Shown here one piece after another: positions 1 to 8,445 of a stretch of DNA of 42,819 bases. The DNA is from DATFYI01 sp035315125. GTDB lineage: Bacteria; Chloroflexota; Anaerolineae; Anaerolineales; Anaerolineaceae. The first letter of the stretch is position 1. The number at the start of each line of letters is the position of its first letter. The position numbers were made by a program, and so were the translations under genes. A model generated the notes under the pieces. It was not told where the DNA came from. It saw only the letters and a list, made by a program, of their open reading frames with translations, and ran no database searches. The stretch covers positions 1-42,819 of the forward strand of contig DATFYI010000257.1 in assembly GCA_035315125.1 (NCBI GenBank), in the 5' to 3' direction.

Positions 1-2
1 GG

Positions 3-539
3 GAATCCCCCATTCCGGTGGATGTGCTGGATAGCAAAAATAATTCGATGGGACAGGGTTGGCAGGTGATGGCGGCGGCGCGCGCCCAGGCCGCCGGTGG
101 TAATCTGGAGGCCATGCTGGCAGCCGCCGAGCAAGTCCGCCGGGACATGGTTTATTATATTTCGCTGGATACCATCGAGTATTTAAGTAGAGGCGGGCGC
201 ATCAGCGAGGCCGCCAGTTTTCTTGATTCGATCTTACACATCAAGCCGTCGATCTACGTCCGGCCAGATACCGGCACCGTGGGCGCTTCTTTTCCATCCC
301 GCTCGCGCAAGGCCGCCTTGGAGGGACTCTATAAAGAGTTCTTCCGGCACATCCCCGCCAACCGCCCGCTGCATATTACCGTGCTGCATAACGATGCCCT
401 GCCAGAGGCCCAGGCTCTGGCTGAGCGCGTCCAGAACGAATATTCTCCCAAAGAGCTGTTCATTTCGATTGTCTCACCGGTCTTGGGAGTGCATACCGGC
501 CTGCGCGCAGTTGCTTTGTGCGGCTACGCCGAATGCTAA
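3..539 (+). CDS. DegV family protein, C-terminal part (5' end outside window)
   Basis: The reading frame is open from the left edge, so the protein begins upstream; the GTG at 18 is unlikely to be the true start because the codons before it (E-S-P-I-P) continue the fold. The visible 179 residues match the C-terminal domain of DegV/FakB proteins, which bind a fatty acid and, in firmicutes, present it to the kinase FakA. Family marks are VDVLDSKNNSMGQGW near the beginning, SLDTIEYLSRGGRIS in the middle, the IKPSIYV strand, and the closing HTGLRAVAL, which in the family contacts the lipid carboxylate. Which lipid is bound cannot be read from sequence. It converges on the minus-strand gene ending at 652. 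Confidence 0.88.
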   Translation, partial: ESPIPVDVLDSKNNSMGQGWQVMAAARAQAAGGNLEAMLAAAEQVRRDMVYYISLDTIEYLSRGGRISEAASFLDSILHIKPSIYVRPDTGTVGASFPSRSRKAALEGLYKEFFRHIPANRPLHITVLHNDALPEAQALAERVQNEYSPKELFISIVSPVLGVHTGLRAVALCGYAEC

Positions 540-573
540 ACGCTCTAAATTAACCACCGGCCAACCTTTACCA

Positions 574-621
574 CGGAGGACACAGAGTTTCTGTAAAAAC
601 CCATCTCTCTCTGTTCTCCGT
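574..621. repeat. imperfect palindrome between convergent genes
   Basis: CGGAGGACACAGAG (about 574-587) is followed after a spacer by CTCTGTTCTCCG (about 610-621), which is nearly its reverse complement. The element fills most of the 112-bp gap between two convergent genes. It may act as a bidirectional terminator or be a dispersed palindromic element; a related structure lies at 4029-4092. Confidence 0.4.
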
Positions 622-651
622 ATGAATATTTCTTTACATGGTCAGCAATAC

Positions 652-1752
652 TTATTTGAGGACGTCCAGCATATTGTTGCCATCATTCACGTAATAAATC
701 CCTTTTCCATCGGGCGTGATTGCCAGTCCAAAGAGTGTGCCGCCGCCGGTCCCGGTTAAATCCACATTCTTAAAGGCCACCTGGTTTCCGCTTGTGGTTA
801 CCTCAACCATATTCCCATCATTACTGTTTGCTACGATGATGTGACCATCGGGCGCAATTGTTAATCCAAGAGGACCGTTGAGCGCATGGCCTGTCAAAAT
901 AGTTTGGCCGGTATGATCATCTGACATGCGTGAAAAAGCATTGGGGATGGCTGCAATGCGGTTAGCCAACGTATCCGCCACGAAAAGAGTGCCGTTCGAG
1001 TTGAGCCCGACCCCGGTCGGACCGATCACAAGTGCAGACGGATCAGTTCGAGCGCCAAACCCGGACCCAATGACCGTCCGTGATTGGATATTGGGTTTGT
1101 CGCTGCCATGCAGGGTCAGCATAATCCGTTCGATGGTGGCAGTGTGAACAACCTTGGGGCTGGCTGCAACGGTGCCGTTCAATACATTCGTCACAAACAG
1201 GGCCACAGTAACGCCATTTTCAACTGCGGTCATATCCCACGGGCCATTGACTCCTGTCCCAGAGATGGTTTCGACTACATGTCCGTGGTTATTAAGTACC
1301 AGTAAGCAGCCAGCTTTGGCAGTTGCAGCCGTACCATCTTTGGTGGGCAGGCTACCCACAACGACCCAACCCTCGTTCAATACCACCAGCGCTGTAGTCA
1401 GCCCAATGCCGCCCGGGCAAGAACCAGGCAAATTACTGGCGCTGATGTGGGCAAACAAAGATACGTGACCGCTGGGCGACACCTGAACAATGGTGGTGCC
1501 GGTTCCTTGCAAATTAGATTTGTTGTTGAAGTTGCTCACCAAAATATCGCCCTTGACCAGATTGCCAGTGCTGTATTTTACAACCGCTACCCCATAAGGG
1601 TTTACGTCGCCATTACTGGGCACAGTTGAGGCGATCGTTTTATTGGTGTTGAGCGATCCAAGGAACGAACTGGCGGCAAACACGGGGGTTGCCGTTACTG
1701 CCAAAACTATCGTTAGAGCAAACGCAGCGAGCTTACCGAGTAAGTTTTTCAT
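652..1752 (-). CDS. secreted NHL-repeat / beta-propeller protein
   Basis: This is a 366-residue protein with a clear Sec signal peptide (MKNLLGKLAAFALTIVLAV, hydrophobic to about residue 22, likely cleaved after FA near 26), so it should be exported. The body consists of recurring blades of the type NPYGVAVV, GPTGVGLNSNGTLFVADT, NGPLGLTIAPDGHIIVAN and LFGLAITPDGKGIYYVND, the pattern of NHL/SMP-30 beta-propellers. No catalytic residues can be assigned; such proteins bind ligands or act as lactonase-like enzymes. The start is supported by a purine-rich ribosome site (GAGGG) about 8 bases upstream of the ATG. It is a single-gene unit, with about 320 bp of AT-rich DNA before it. Confidence 0.75.
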   Translation of the reverse strand: MKNLLGKLAAFALTIVLAVTATPVFAASSFLGSLNTNKTIASTVPSNGDVNPYGVAVVKYSTGNLVKGDILVSNFNNKSNLQGTGTTIVQVSPSGHVSLFAHISASNLPGSCPGGIGLTTALVVLNEGWVVVGSLPTKDGTAATAKAGCLLVLNNHGHVVETISGTGVNGPWDMTAVENGVTVALFVTNVLNGTVAASPKVVHTATIERIMLTLHGSDKPNIQSRTVIGSGFGARTDPSALVIGPTGVGLNSNGTLFVADTLANRIAAIPNAFSRMSDDHTGQTILTGHALNGPLGLTIAPDGHIIVANSNDGNMVEVTTSGNQVAFKNVDLTGTGGGTLFGLAITPDGKGIYYVNDGNNMLDVLK

Positions 1753-2076
1753 TTCAATTACCCTCTACCTTTATGGTCTAAAAAAGTTCCTTTTCAATTC
1801 TTATTGTCGTAGATACCATCATTGCCTGAAGTTCAACGGTGGTGGTTTAGCTGAAACATGCATTGGATGATTGGATTGATCAGGCTACCGGCTTTTATAA
1901 ACTTACAAAAATATTTTTTGATCACGCCATAAATGACCCTCCTGTTAAACGAGGCTATCTATATCCTTCTCATTATCTCCATAAGATCGATAATAAATAT
2001 CAATCCTATTCTTTCATACGGAAATTATGAACGTGCGGATCGATATATGAAAAATTTCTAACCAAAAATATGGGAA
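1753..2076. other. AT-rich intergenic region, no gene found
   Basis: These 324 bases separate two minus-strand genes. I see no tRNA, no convincing ORF and no hairpin with a T-tract. It presumably carries the promoter of the secreted propeller gene ending at 652, but no box pair stands out clearly enough to place it. Confidence 0.5.
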
Positions 2077-3915
2077 TTAACCCTGCTCAAGCTCTTCCCA
2101 GCGCTGGAAAGCCTGCGCCAACTCTTCTTCCAGCTCTTTAAGGCGATTCGCTGCCCGGGCAATCTCGCTGCTGTCTTGCTGGTAGAATGACGGGTCGGCC
2201 ATCGCATGAGTTATGCGCTCTTGTTCGGCTTCCAGGGTTTCGATCCGCAGGGGCAGCTCGGCCAGCTCGCGCTTTTGGGCCTCCAGAGTGCGCTGCTCTT
2301 TGTAGCTGGGCTTACGCCCGGCTTGTGCAGCGGGCTTTGTTACATTTTTTGGGGCAGGTGCGGCCGTTTTTTGCGGTTTTTCCTTGATTGTTTCGGCAGT
2401 TTCCTGTGCCTGGCGTTGCCGGAGGTAGTCGTCATAACCGCCCACATATTCCATTACTTCCCCACTACCGCTCAATACCAGCGTACTGGTTAGCAGGTTG
2501 TTCAGAAAGGCGCGGTCGTGGCTGACCAGCAGCAGCGTGCCTTTATATTCCAATAACAGGTCTTCCAGGATCTCCAGTGTATCGATATCCAGGTCGTTGG
2601 TGGGTTCGTCCAGCACCAGCAGGTTGGCTGGCCGAGCAAACAGGCGCGCCAGCAGCAGACGGTTACGCTCGCCGCCGGAGAGTGCGCTGATGGGAGCGTG
2701 CACCCGGTCGGGTGTAAACAGGAAATCTTCCAGGTAACCAATCAGATTGCGCGATTTTCCGTTAATTCTGATGGTGTCGCGTCCCTGGCCCACATTATCC
2801 AGCACGGATAAACGTTCATCCAATTGGCCCCGCAATTGGTCGAAATAAGATATTTCCAGATTGGTGCCTGTACGGATAGTTCCCTGTTGGGGTTGCAATT
2901 CACCGATCAGCAGGCGCAGTAGGGTGGTCTTGCCCGAACCGTTTGGGCCGATAATGCCGACTTTGTCGCCGCGCTGGATGGTGGTCGAAAAATCACGCAG
3001 GATCGTCCGGTCGCCATAGGCAAAACCGACCCCTTCAGCCTCGATTACCAGCCGGCCCGAACGTCTGTCCTCCTGGATTTGCATGCGTACTTTGCCGGGT
3101 TGTTCACGGCGCAGGCGGCGCAGCTCGCGTAATTGTTGCAAGGCCCGTACCCGGCCTTCGTTGCGAGTGCGGCGCGCCTCGATTCCGCGGCGGATCCATT
3201 GCTCTTCCTGGGCCAACTTTTTATCAAAATTTATATTCTGTTCCTGCTCTGCGTTGAGCATGGCTTCTTTTCGCTGCAGGAAGGTGTTGTAATCGCAGTT
3301 CCAGTCGAACAGCCGGCCGCGATCCAGTTCGACGATCCGGCTGGCTAACCTTTGCAAAAAGACACGATCGTGGGTGACAAATAGCAGTGTGCCGCCCCAG
3401 CGTATCAGGAAATCTTCTAACCAATCGATTGCATCGATGTCCAGGTGATTGGTCGGCTCGTCCAATAAAAGAAGGTCGGGATTCCGAGCCAGGCCGCCTG
3501 CCAGCAGCACCCGCCGTTTCAATCCGGCTGAGAGCAGGTCGAACTGGGCGCTGGGGTCGAGTTGCATGCGTGAAAGCACCTGGCTGACCTGGTTTTGCTC
3601 CTGCCAGGCGTCTGCACTGCTCGAGCTGACTGCCGCCGGCTCCAGCCCCGCGGCTACAATTTCTGCTACGCTGCCAGCCAATCCCAGCGGCACTTCCTGC
3701 GGTAGAAAAGCCATGCGCAGGTTCTGCTGGCGGGAAACAATGCCGCTTTCGGGCAGGATATCACCGTTCAGCAGTTTCAGCAACGTGGATTTTCCCATGC
3801 CGTTGCGGCCCAACAGCCCTACCCACTCCCCTCGTTCGATTTGTAAGTTGATATGATCCAGGAGCGGCTGCCCGCCAAAACTCAGGCTGACCTCCTGCAT
3901 GCTGATCAATGCCAT
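2077..3915 (-). CDS. uup: ABC-F family ATPase, Uup type
   Basis: This is a 612-residue soluble protein with two ABC ATPase domains and no membrane segments, the architecture of ABC-F proteins that act on ribosomes or branched DNA. Domain 1 has Walker A GRNGMGKST (36-44), signature LSAGLKRR (128-135) and DEPTNHLD (152-159). Domain 2 has GPNGSGKTT (323-331), LSGGERNR (412-419) and DEPTNDLD (436-443). The linker contains RRGIEARRTRNEGRVRAL, typical of the Uup branch, and residues from about 530 form the charged coiled-coil C-terminal extension seen in Uup. The first signature has A instead of the usual second G. A GAGGA site precedes the ATG by about 11 bases. Monocistronic. Confidence 0.93.
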   Translation of the reverse strand: MALISMQEVSLSFGGQPLLDHINLQIERGEWVGLLGRNGMGKSTLLKLLNGDILPESGIVSRQQNLRMAFLPQEVPLGLAGSVAEIVAAGLEPAAVSSSSADAWQEQNQVSQVLSRMQLDPSAQFDLLSAGLKRRVLLAGGLARNPDLLLLDEPTNHLDIDAIDWLEDFLIRWGGTLLFVTHDRVFLQRLASRIVELDRGRLFDWNCDYNTFLQRKEAMLNAEQEQNINFDKKLAQEEQWIRRGIEARRTRNEGRVRALQQLRELRRLRREQPGKVRMQIQEDRRSGRLVIEAEGVGFAYGDRTILRDFSTTIQRGDKVGIIGPNGSGKTTLLRLLIGELQPQQGTIRTGTNLEISYFDQLRGQLDERLSVLDNVGQGRDTIRINGKSRNLIGYLEDFLFTPDRVHAPISALSGGERNRLLLARLFARPANLLVLDEPTNDLDIDTLEILEDLLLEYKGTLLLVSHDRAFLNNLLTSTLVLSGSGEVMEYVGGYDDYLRQRQAQETAETIKEKPQKTAAPAPKNVTKPAAQAGRKPSYKEQRTLEAQKRELAELPLRIETLEAEQERITHAMADPSFYQQDSSEIARAANRLKELEEELAQAFQRWEELEQG

Positions 3916-4028
3916 GTGTTCTTATTCCTCAGTGGAGGAAATATACTACCAAACCATCACCCTGGGATTAAATTCGTTGACTGATCAGGTTTTTTTCAGG
4001 CGCAGGCAGCAATAGAACGGGTGCATCT

Positions 4029-4092
4029 GCGGGGAGTTCGCGGAGAAAGAAATGTTTATTTTGCTTTTTTCTCGGCGTCCCCGCGCCTCCGC
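4029..4092. repeat. GC-rich imperfect hairpin upstream of small ORF
   Basis: The arm at 4029-4049 (GCGGGGAGTTCGCGGAGAAAG) can pair with 4064-4085, which contains CTTTTTTCTCGGCG followed by TCCCCGC. The arms are interrupted by a few mismatches and enclose an AT-rich loop. Its sequence style (alternating CGGAG and CACGGAG-like blocks) recalls the element at 574-621. Confidence 0.4.
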
Positions 4093-4101
4093 CTGAGCCA
4101 G

Positions 4102-4107
4102 TAGAAT
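4102..4107 (+). promoter_or_regulatory. -10 box TAGAAT, probably leaderless promoter
   Basis: TAGAAT lies exactly 6 bases before the ATG at 4114 and no Shine-Dalgarno sequence can fit between, so the transcript would start at or next to the start codon. No convincing -35 is seen. The same 6-base arrangement recurs before 6481, 9262 and 11442. Confidence 0.45.
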
Positions 4108-4113
4108 GGTAAA

Positions 4114-4389
4114 ATGATTAAGATGTCTCGATTAATTTTGGCTTCCGAACGGATCAAGCGGGCGCACGCCTTGATCCAAAAAGCGCGTGATCTGCCTGTG
4201 CCAGCCGAGCTTGGTCGTATCGATCTGACTTATGTAGCCGGGGTCAAGGGGCTGCTGCAACAGGCGCGCGACTTGATAAAATTTATCCCTTACACCCCCA
4301 GCGCATCCGCCGAAATGAAGGCCGAAGTGGCCGAATTATTTAAAGAAGCCGAGCGGGCCGAAAAGGAAATTCTGCACCCATCTGCCTGA
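4114..4389 (+). CDS. small helical hypothetical protein
   Basis: A 91-residue protein rich in Ala, Glu, Lys and Leu, predicted largely alpha-helical (for example ERIKRAHALIQKARDL and KAEVAELFKEAERAEKEIL). It has no signal peptide, membrane segment, cysteines or recognisable motif. I do not recognise the family. The start may be the ATG at 4114 (6 bases after TAGAAT) or at 4123 (7 bases after TAAAAT at 4110); neither has a ribosome site. The gene converges on the iron-sulfur protein gene ending at 4431. Coding reality is supported by base composition and codon pattern like the neighbours. Confidence 0.6.
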   Translation: MIKMSRLILASERIKRAHALIQKARDLPVPAELGRIDLTYVAGVKGLLQQARDLIKFIPYTPSASAEMKAEVAELFKEAERAEKEILHPSA

Positions 4390-4430
4390 ATCTGTCTCAT
4401 CCCTTTTATTCCTGTTGATTTTTCCCCTCG

Positions 4431-5294
4431 TCACTCCTCGGCGGTTTCTTGTAATCCCCAGCGCCGCACCGGCGCGGTTTTCGTAACGTCCACCAGCCTG
4501 GTAATGCGGGCAATCTGTTTTTGGAGATAATCGCTGTCCTCGATCGTCAGGTGGATGGCCCCCTGTGGGCAGACCTCCACACAGCGAGCGCAGCCGCGGC
4601 ATTCCTCGCTGATCTGGGCGGTTTCTCGGTTCATCTGGATGGCCCCGACAAAACAAACGTCCTGAGAGCAGGCGCCGCAGGCAATGCATTTCTGCTCGTC
4701 GACCCATACTTTTACCCCCGGCATGCGCACCACTTTGCGGCGGTTCAGTGGATCCAGCCTGGGCAGCACTTTGAACAGGCAGCAACACGGGCAACACTGG
4801 CAAATGGTCATCAGTTTGCCGAAAGGAGAAGCCCCGGTCCACAGGTTATCAATGCGGTCGCGCCCGATCAGATGCACAAGTCCCAGTTCACGGGCGCGGC
4901 GGGCGTGTGCCAGCGCCTCATCCTTGTTGGCCAGGTGGCCGATCTTCGAGCTGATTTTCAAGACTGCTTCCCCCAGGAAAATACAGCCCAGGTCTTGCGG
5001 GTAATCCTGGCAATCCTCAGCTTTGCGGCAAATGCAAAAATCCATGATCCAACGGTAACTGGCTTTTTCGATAAAATGATCGACCAGGGCCGAAGGCAGC
5101 AGTACACTGCCTGGCTGCTCAACTGACTGCTGCACCACCACCCGATCCTTGGGTAGATAGATCATATCGTCACCGTTGAAGACCGTCTGGTGCAGCGCCT
5201 CGGCCAGCAGCGGCACATCGGTCATGCGGGCCAGTTTGTACCGGTATGGGAATGCCTTTTCGAGCAGGGGTATGAGCCAGGTCGGTGTGCCCAC
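4431..5294 (-). CDS. cysteine-rich 4Fe-4S binding protein
   Basis: A 287-residue cytoplasmic protein ending in a two-cluster ferredoxin domain: CIACGACSQDVC (Cys 203, 206, 209, 214) and CRGCARCVEVCP (Cys 232, 235, 238, 242). The first cluster motif has one extra residue before its last cysteine. The N-terminal part carries further cysteines at 87, 89, 95 and 104 and an unusual run CQCCPCCC at 165-172, enough for one or two more metal sites. The ferredoxin part points to electron transfer; the N-terminal domain is not one I can name. The GTG start at 5294 is chosen because GAGG lies 6 bases upstream. It is divergent from the UbiA gene at 5468. Confidence 0.78.
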   Translation of the reverse strand: MGTPTWLIPLLEKAFPYRYKLARMTDVPLLAEALHQTVFNGDDMIYLPKDRVVVQQSVEQPGSVLLPSALVDHFIEKASYRWIMDFCICRKAEDCQDYPQDLGCIFLGEAVLKISSKIGHLANKDEALAHARRARELGLVHLIGRDRIDNLWTGASPFGKLMTICQCCPCCCLFKVLPRLDPLNRRKVVRMPGVKVWVDEQKCIACGACSQDVCFVGAIQMNRETAQISEECRGCARCVEVCPQGAIHLTIEDSDYLQKQIARITRLVDVTKTAPVRRWGLQETAEE

Positions 5295-5467
5295 AAGCGC
5301 CTCAAAAGTCTTAGAATTTTGTATAATGATTAACCCGCTTCGGTTGAAAAGAATCGTTTTTCCACAGGTTTAATAGTTTAATTATAGGGCCTGATAAGAA
5401 AAATATATGCAGCAATCCGAAGATTGCATGAATTCGATGAATTGATTGGAGGTTTTCATACAATCAC

Positions 5468-6376
5468 GTGACAAAATTGATCCGCCTGGCCAGGCCTCAT
5501 TTCTTACTCGCCGGGATCAGTCTGTTCTTAATTGGCGCTTTTTGGGCTGTTTTGAACGGAGCGCCTCTTTCTTTGCTTCGATTGATATTGGGTTACCTGA
5601 TTATTTTTCTGGGCCATCTTTCCATTTCCTTTAGCAACGATTACTTCGATATGGCTGTGGATAGTCTGGGCTCTCCCACCCTCTTTAGCGGTGGCAGTGG
5701 TGTTCTGGTGAAATACCCGCACCTGCGCCAGCCCGCCAGGCGGATTGCGATTATCTTGATCCTGTGCTCACTGGTGCTGGCAATATTTTATGCGTTTGAG
5801 TTCGCCATGCCGGTCTGGTTTTTGGGCTATGTGTTGACGGGCAATTTGTTGGGTTGGTTCTATACTGCTCCACCTATCAGACTGTCTTATCGTAAGTTGG
5901 GCGAAGCAGCCAATGTATTTGCCTCCGGTCTGCTGATCCCCGGCCTGGGTTACCTGGTTATGCGCGGTGTGATCGACGCCAACGGGCTGATTTTTAGCAT
6001 CCCTTTGATGCTGTATGGGCTGGCTTTTATTATTTCGGTCGAGATACCGGACCTAGAAATGGATCGCCAGGGTCACAAAAGCACTTTGGTCACACGGTGC
6101 GGTAGAGGATTTGGATTTAGGATGGTTGGGCTGAGCCTTATCCTGGCATCTGCCTTTTTCTTCTGCATGGCGTGGTGGTTAGCCAACAACTACCCACTGG
6201 AGTTTCGCTTCCTTGCGTTGGCCTCTTTACTGCCCACTGCTGCCGGGATCATTGGTGCAATTAAGCAGCCGCTCGAACGGCAGCCGGCTACCCACATGGT
6301 CAATGCTACCATCATCTCGCTGGCCGCCTTTCTGATCCTGACCGATAGTTACCTGATCGTACTGGCGACCCACTAG
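5468..6376 (+). CDS. UbiA family prenyltransferase (MenA-like)
   Basis: A 302-residue integral membrane protein with about 8-9 hydrophobic segments. Both Asp-rich motifs that bind the Mg-diphosphate of the prenyl donor are present: NDYFDMAVD (57-65) and DLEMDRQGHK (195-204). The stretch YTAPPIRLSYRKLGE (132-146) resembles MenA-type enzymes, which prenylate 1,4-dihydroxy-2-naphthoate in menaquinone synthesis, but UbiA relatives acting on other aromatics cannot be excluded. The start is a GTG; GGAGG at 5448-5452 is 15 bases away, longer than usual, and no better in-frame start exists. A terpenoid-cyclase-like protein follows after 104 bp. Confidence 0.87.
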   Translation: MTKLIRLARPHFLLAGISLFLIGAFWAVLNGAPLSLLRLILGYLIIFLGHLSISFSNDYFDMAVDSLGSPTLFSGGSGVLVKYPHLRQPARRIAIILILCSLVLAIFYAFEFAMPVWFLGYVLTGNLLGWFYTAPPIRLSYRKLGEAANVFASGLLIPGLGYLVMRGVIDANGLIFSIPLMLYGLAFIISVEIPDLEMDRQGHKSTLVTRCGRGFGFRMVGLSLILASAFFFCMAWWLANNYPLEFRFLALASLLPTAAGIIGAIKQPLERQPATHMVNATIISLAAFLILTDSYLIVLATH

Positions 6377-6468
6377 CTAATATCACACGGTTTCAATCGG
6401 TAAAAAAATGGATGCTAAAATAAATAATTTTCGGTTTTTTTGTCAGTGTTTTATTTCCAGATGGGTTG

Positions 6469-6474
6469 TAAAAT
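6469..6474 (+). promoter_or_regulatory. -10 box TAAAAT, probably leaderless promoter
   Basis: TAAAAT is followed by exactly 6 bases (AATAGT) and the ATG at 6481, with no Shine-Dalgarno. The -35 region (TGTTTT near 6447) is weak. The next gene is likely transcribed separately from ubiA and translated from a leaderless mRNA. Confidence 0.5.
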
Positions 6475-6480
6475 AATAGT

Positions 6481-7488
6481 ATGCTACCACTGGATATGCT
6501 GGGCGCTGACTCACTGCCCTGGCTGCTGGAGCCTGATCCTGCCAACCCTGCCATCCGTTATTTCGCTTTGCGGGACCTGTTGGATCGTTCCGAAGATGAT
6601 CCGGAGCTACGCCAGGCCCGGCTGGATATTATGACGACCGGAGCGGTGCCGGTGATTCTGGCGGCCCAACATCCTGAAGGCTATTGGGTCAAGGCTGGCA
6701 GCGGTTACTCACCCAAATACCGGGCCACTGTCTGGCAAATCATTTTCCTGGCCGAGCTGGGCGCCGATGCAATGGACCGGCGCGTCCAAGCCGGTTGTGA
6801 ATATCTCCTGTCCCATAACCTGGCCGGTAGCGGCCCTTTCTCAGCCTACCGGTCTTTGACGCCTGCCGGAGCGCTGCATTGTCTCAATGGCAACCTGTTA
6901 TATGCCCTGGCTGCGCTGGGTTATTCCGCTGACCCGCGCTTTCAGGCTGTACTCGACTGGCAGGTTCGAGCGATTACCGGCCAGGGCGAGGTGTGTTACT
7001 ATAAGTCTGGCACAGCCGGGCCGGGCTTTGCCTGTGGCATTAATTTGGGGCAACCCTGTGGCTGGGGGGCCGTCAAAGCCTTAAAGGCGCTCAGCTCCAT
7101 CCCACCGAAGCAGCGGACGCAATCGTTGCAAAGTGCTATCGACGTTGGAGCTGAATTTCTGCTGTCTCGTGATCCGGCTATAGCCGATTACCCATATAGC
7201 GGACGGGTCAGCTCAACCTGGTTTAAATTTGGCTTTCCACTGAGTTATTGGAGCGATGTCTTAGAAAACACGGCCGTATTGGTGGACTTGGGCTATGGCC
7301 GCCATCCTCGCCTGGCCAATGCCATCCGGTTCATCCTCGACAAACAGGACCTTAGGGGTCGTTGGAAATTGGAGAATACCCTCAATGATAAAATGTGGGT
7401 TGACATTGAAAAGAAAGGCCAACCCAGCAAGTGGATTACCTTAAGAGCCCTGCGTGTCTTAAAGCGCTACTCCCAATCTAATTTCTAA
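6481..7488 (+). CDS. short terpenoid-cyclase-like alpha/alpha-toroid protein
   Basis: A 335-residue soluble protein made of paired helices. Two stretches match the QW motif (Q-x3-G-x-W) of squalene cyclases and prenyltransferase beta subunits: QHPEGYW (63-69) and QDLRGRW (289-295). At half the length of a squalene-hopene cyclase it would form a single alpha/alpha barrel. I see no DxDD cyclisation motif, so enzyme activity is doubtful; it could bind a lipid or protein instead. Conserved-looking cysteines occur around residues 105-200 (for example GPGFACGINLGQPCGW). It lies directly downstream of a UbiA prenyltransferase, but has its own leaderless-type start. Confidence 0.65.
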   Translation: MLPLDMLGADSLPWLLEPDPANPAIRYFALRDLLDRSEDDPELRQARLDIMTTGAVPVILAAQHPEGYWVKAGSGYSPKYRATVWQIIFLAELGADAMDRRVQAGCEYLLSHNLAGSGPFSAYRSLTPAGALHCLNGNLLYALAALGYSADPRFQAVLDWQVRAITGQGEVCYYKSGTAGPGFACGINLGQPCGWGAVKALKALSSIPPKQRTQSLQSAIDVGAEFLLSRDPAIADYPYSGRVSSTWFKFGFPLSYWSDVLENTAVLVDLGYGRHPRLANAIRFILDKQDLRGRWKLENTLNDKMWVDIEKKGQPSKWITLRALRVLKRYSQSNF

Positions 7489-7663
7489 CCAATATACCGG
7501 TGGCAAAAAACTTGTGAAGGTCGCCGGAAGTTTCCCACGCTTATCCAGTCTGGTCGCAACCGTAGATTTTCCGTATAATTGCTATTGAGCGACTGTTTCT
7601 TATCCGCTCTTAGTTCTGCGACAATCATCCCATCCAGACGCTTTCAAGGAAGAGGAAAAGGCC

Positions 7664-8425
7664 ATGCCCAACCAGAAAATCAGCAAACGCGCTGCCCGTA
7701 AGAAGAAGAATAACCAGGACACAATCCAAACAATCGCCATCATCGTGATTGTGCTGGTCGTGGCGGCGATAGTCTATGCCATTTTCACGAATATTAAACC
7801 ATCTTCATCTACCGCTCAAAGCCCAGCCCAAAATCCGGCGCAGCCTACCGAGCCCAGCACGGCCCAGCTTCCAGCACCGGCCAGCTCGGGTCAGATGCCA
7901 AAGTTGGTCGGCACCAAGACCTACAGTTCTGCCCCACCCATGCTGATCGATAAGACCCGGCAATACACCGCTACCGTCACAATGGCCAAAGGCGGCTCGT
8001 TTGTCATTCAGCTCTACCCGGATAAAGCCCCGATTACGGTCAATAGTTTCGTGTTTTTGGCCGATCAGGGTTACTTTAATGGCACCACTTTCCACCGCGT
8101 CCTGCAGGGCTTTATGGCGCAGGGCGGCGACCCGACGGGTACCGGCACCGGTGGGCCGGGCTACCAGTTCGATAATGAAAATAGCGACCTGAAATTCGAT
8201 AAAGCCGGTGTGGTTGCTATGGCCAATACCGGGCAACCTGGTACCAACGGCAGCCAGTTCTTTATCACCTTTGGCCCGCGACCATCCCTGGATGGCGGTT
8301 ATACCATTTTTGGGCAGGTCATCATCGGCATGGATGTGGTTAACGGTATCAAGCTGCGCGATCCGAACCAGAACCCCACCTTCAGCGGCGATGCGATTGC
8401 CACCATTACCATCACCGAGAAATAG
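7664..8425 (+). CDS. membrane-anchored cyclophilin-type peptidyl-prolyl isomerase
   Basis: A 253-residue protein: basic N-terminus, one membrane segment (about 22-42), a Pro/Ala/Ser-rich linker (45-80) and a cyclophilin domain (about 98-253), so the catalytic part should lie outside the membrane. Active-site signatures are FHRVLQGFMAQGGD (143-156, with the catalytic Arg145 and Gln153) and NGSQFFITF (195-203). Cyclophilins catalyse cis-trans isomerisation of X-Pro bonds during folding. A strong ribosome site (AAGGAAGAGGAAAAGG) precedes the ATG. The following nucleosidase gene starts 20 bases after the stop, so the two may share a transcript. Confidence 0.93.
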   Translation: MPNQKISKRAARKKKNNQDTIQTIAIIVIVLVVAAIVYAIFTNIKPSSSTAQSPAQNPAQPTEPSTAQLPAPASSGQMPKLVGTKTYSSAPPMLIDKTRQYTATVTMAKGGSFVIQLYPDKAPITVNSFVFLADQGYFNGTTFHRVLQGFMAQGGDPTGTGTGGPGYQFDNENSDLKFDKAGVVAMANTGQPGTNGSQFFITFGPRPSLDGGYTIFGQVIIGMDVVNGIKLRDPNQNPTFSGDAIATITITEK

Positions 8426-8445
8426 AGCCCGCCAGGGTCTTTTAG

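Noticed and set aside
223..759. 178-codon plus-strand ORF across the DegV gene
   Set aside because: Frame-shifted shadow of DegV running through the palindrome into the next gene's antisense.
4336..4842. 168-codon minus-strand ORF overlapping the iron-sulfur protein
   Set aside because: Same strand but different frame; cysteine motifs are only in the other frame, so this is a shadow.
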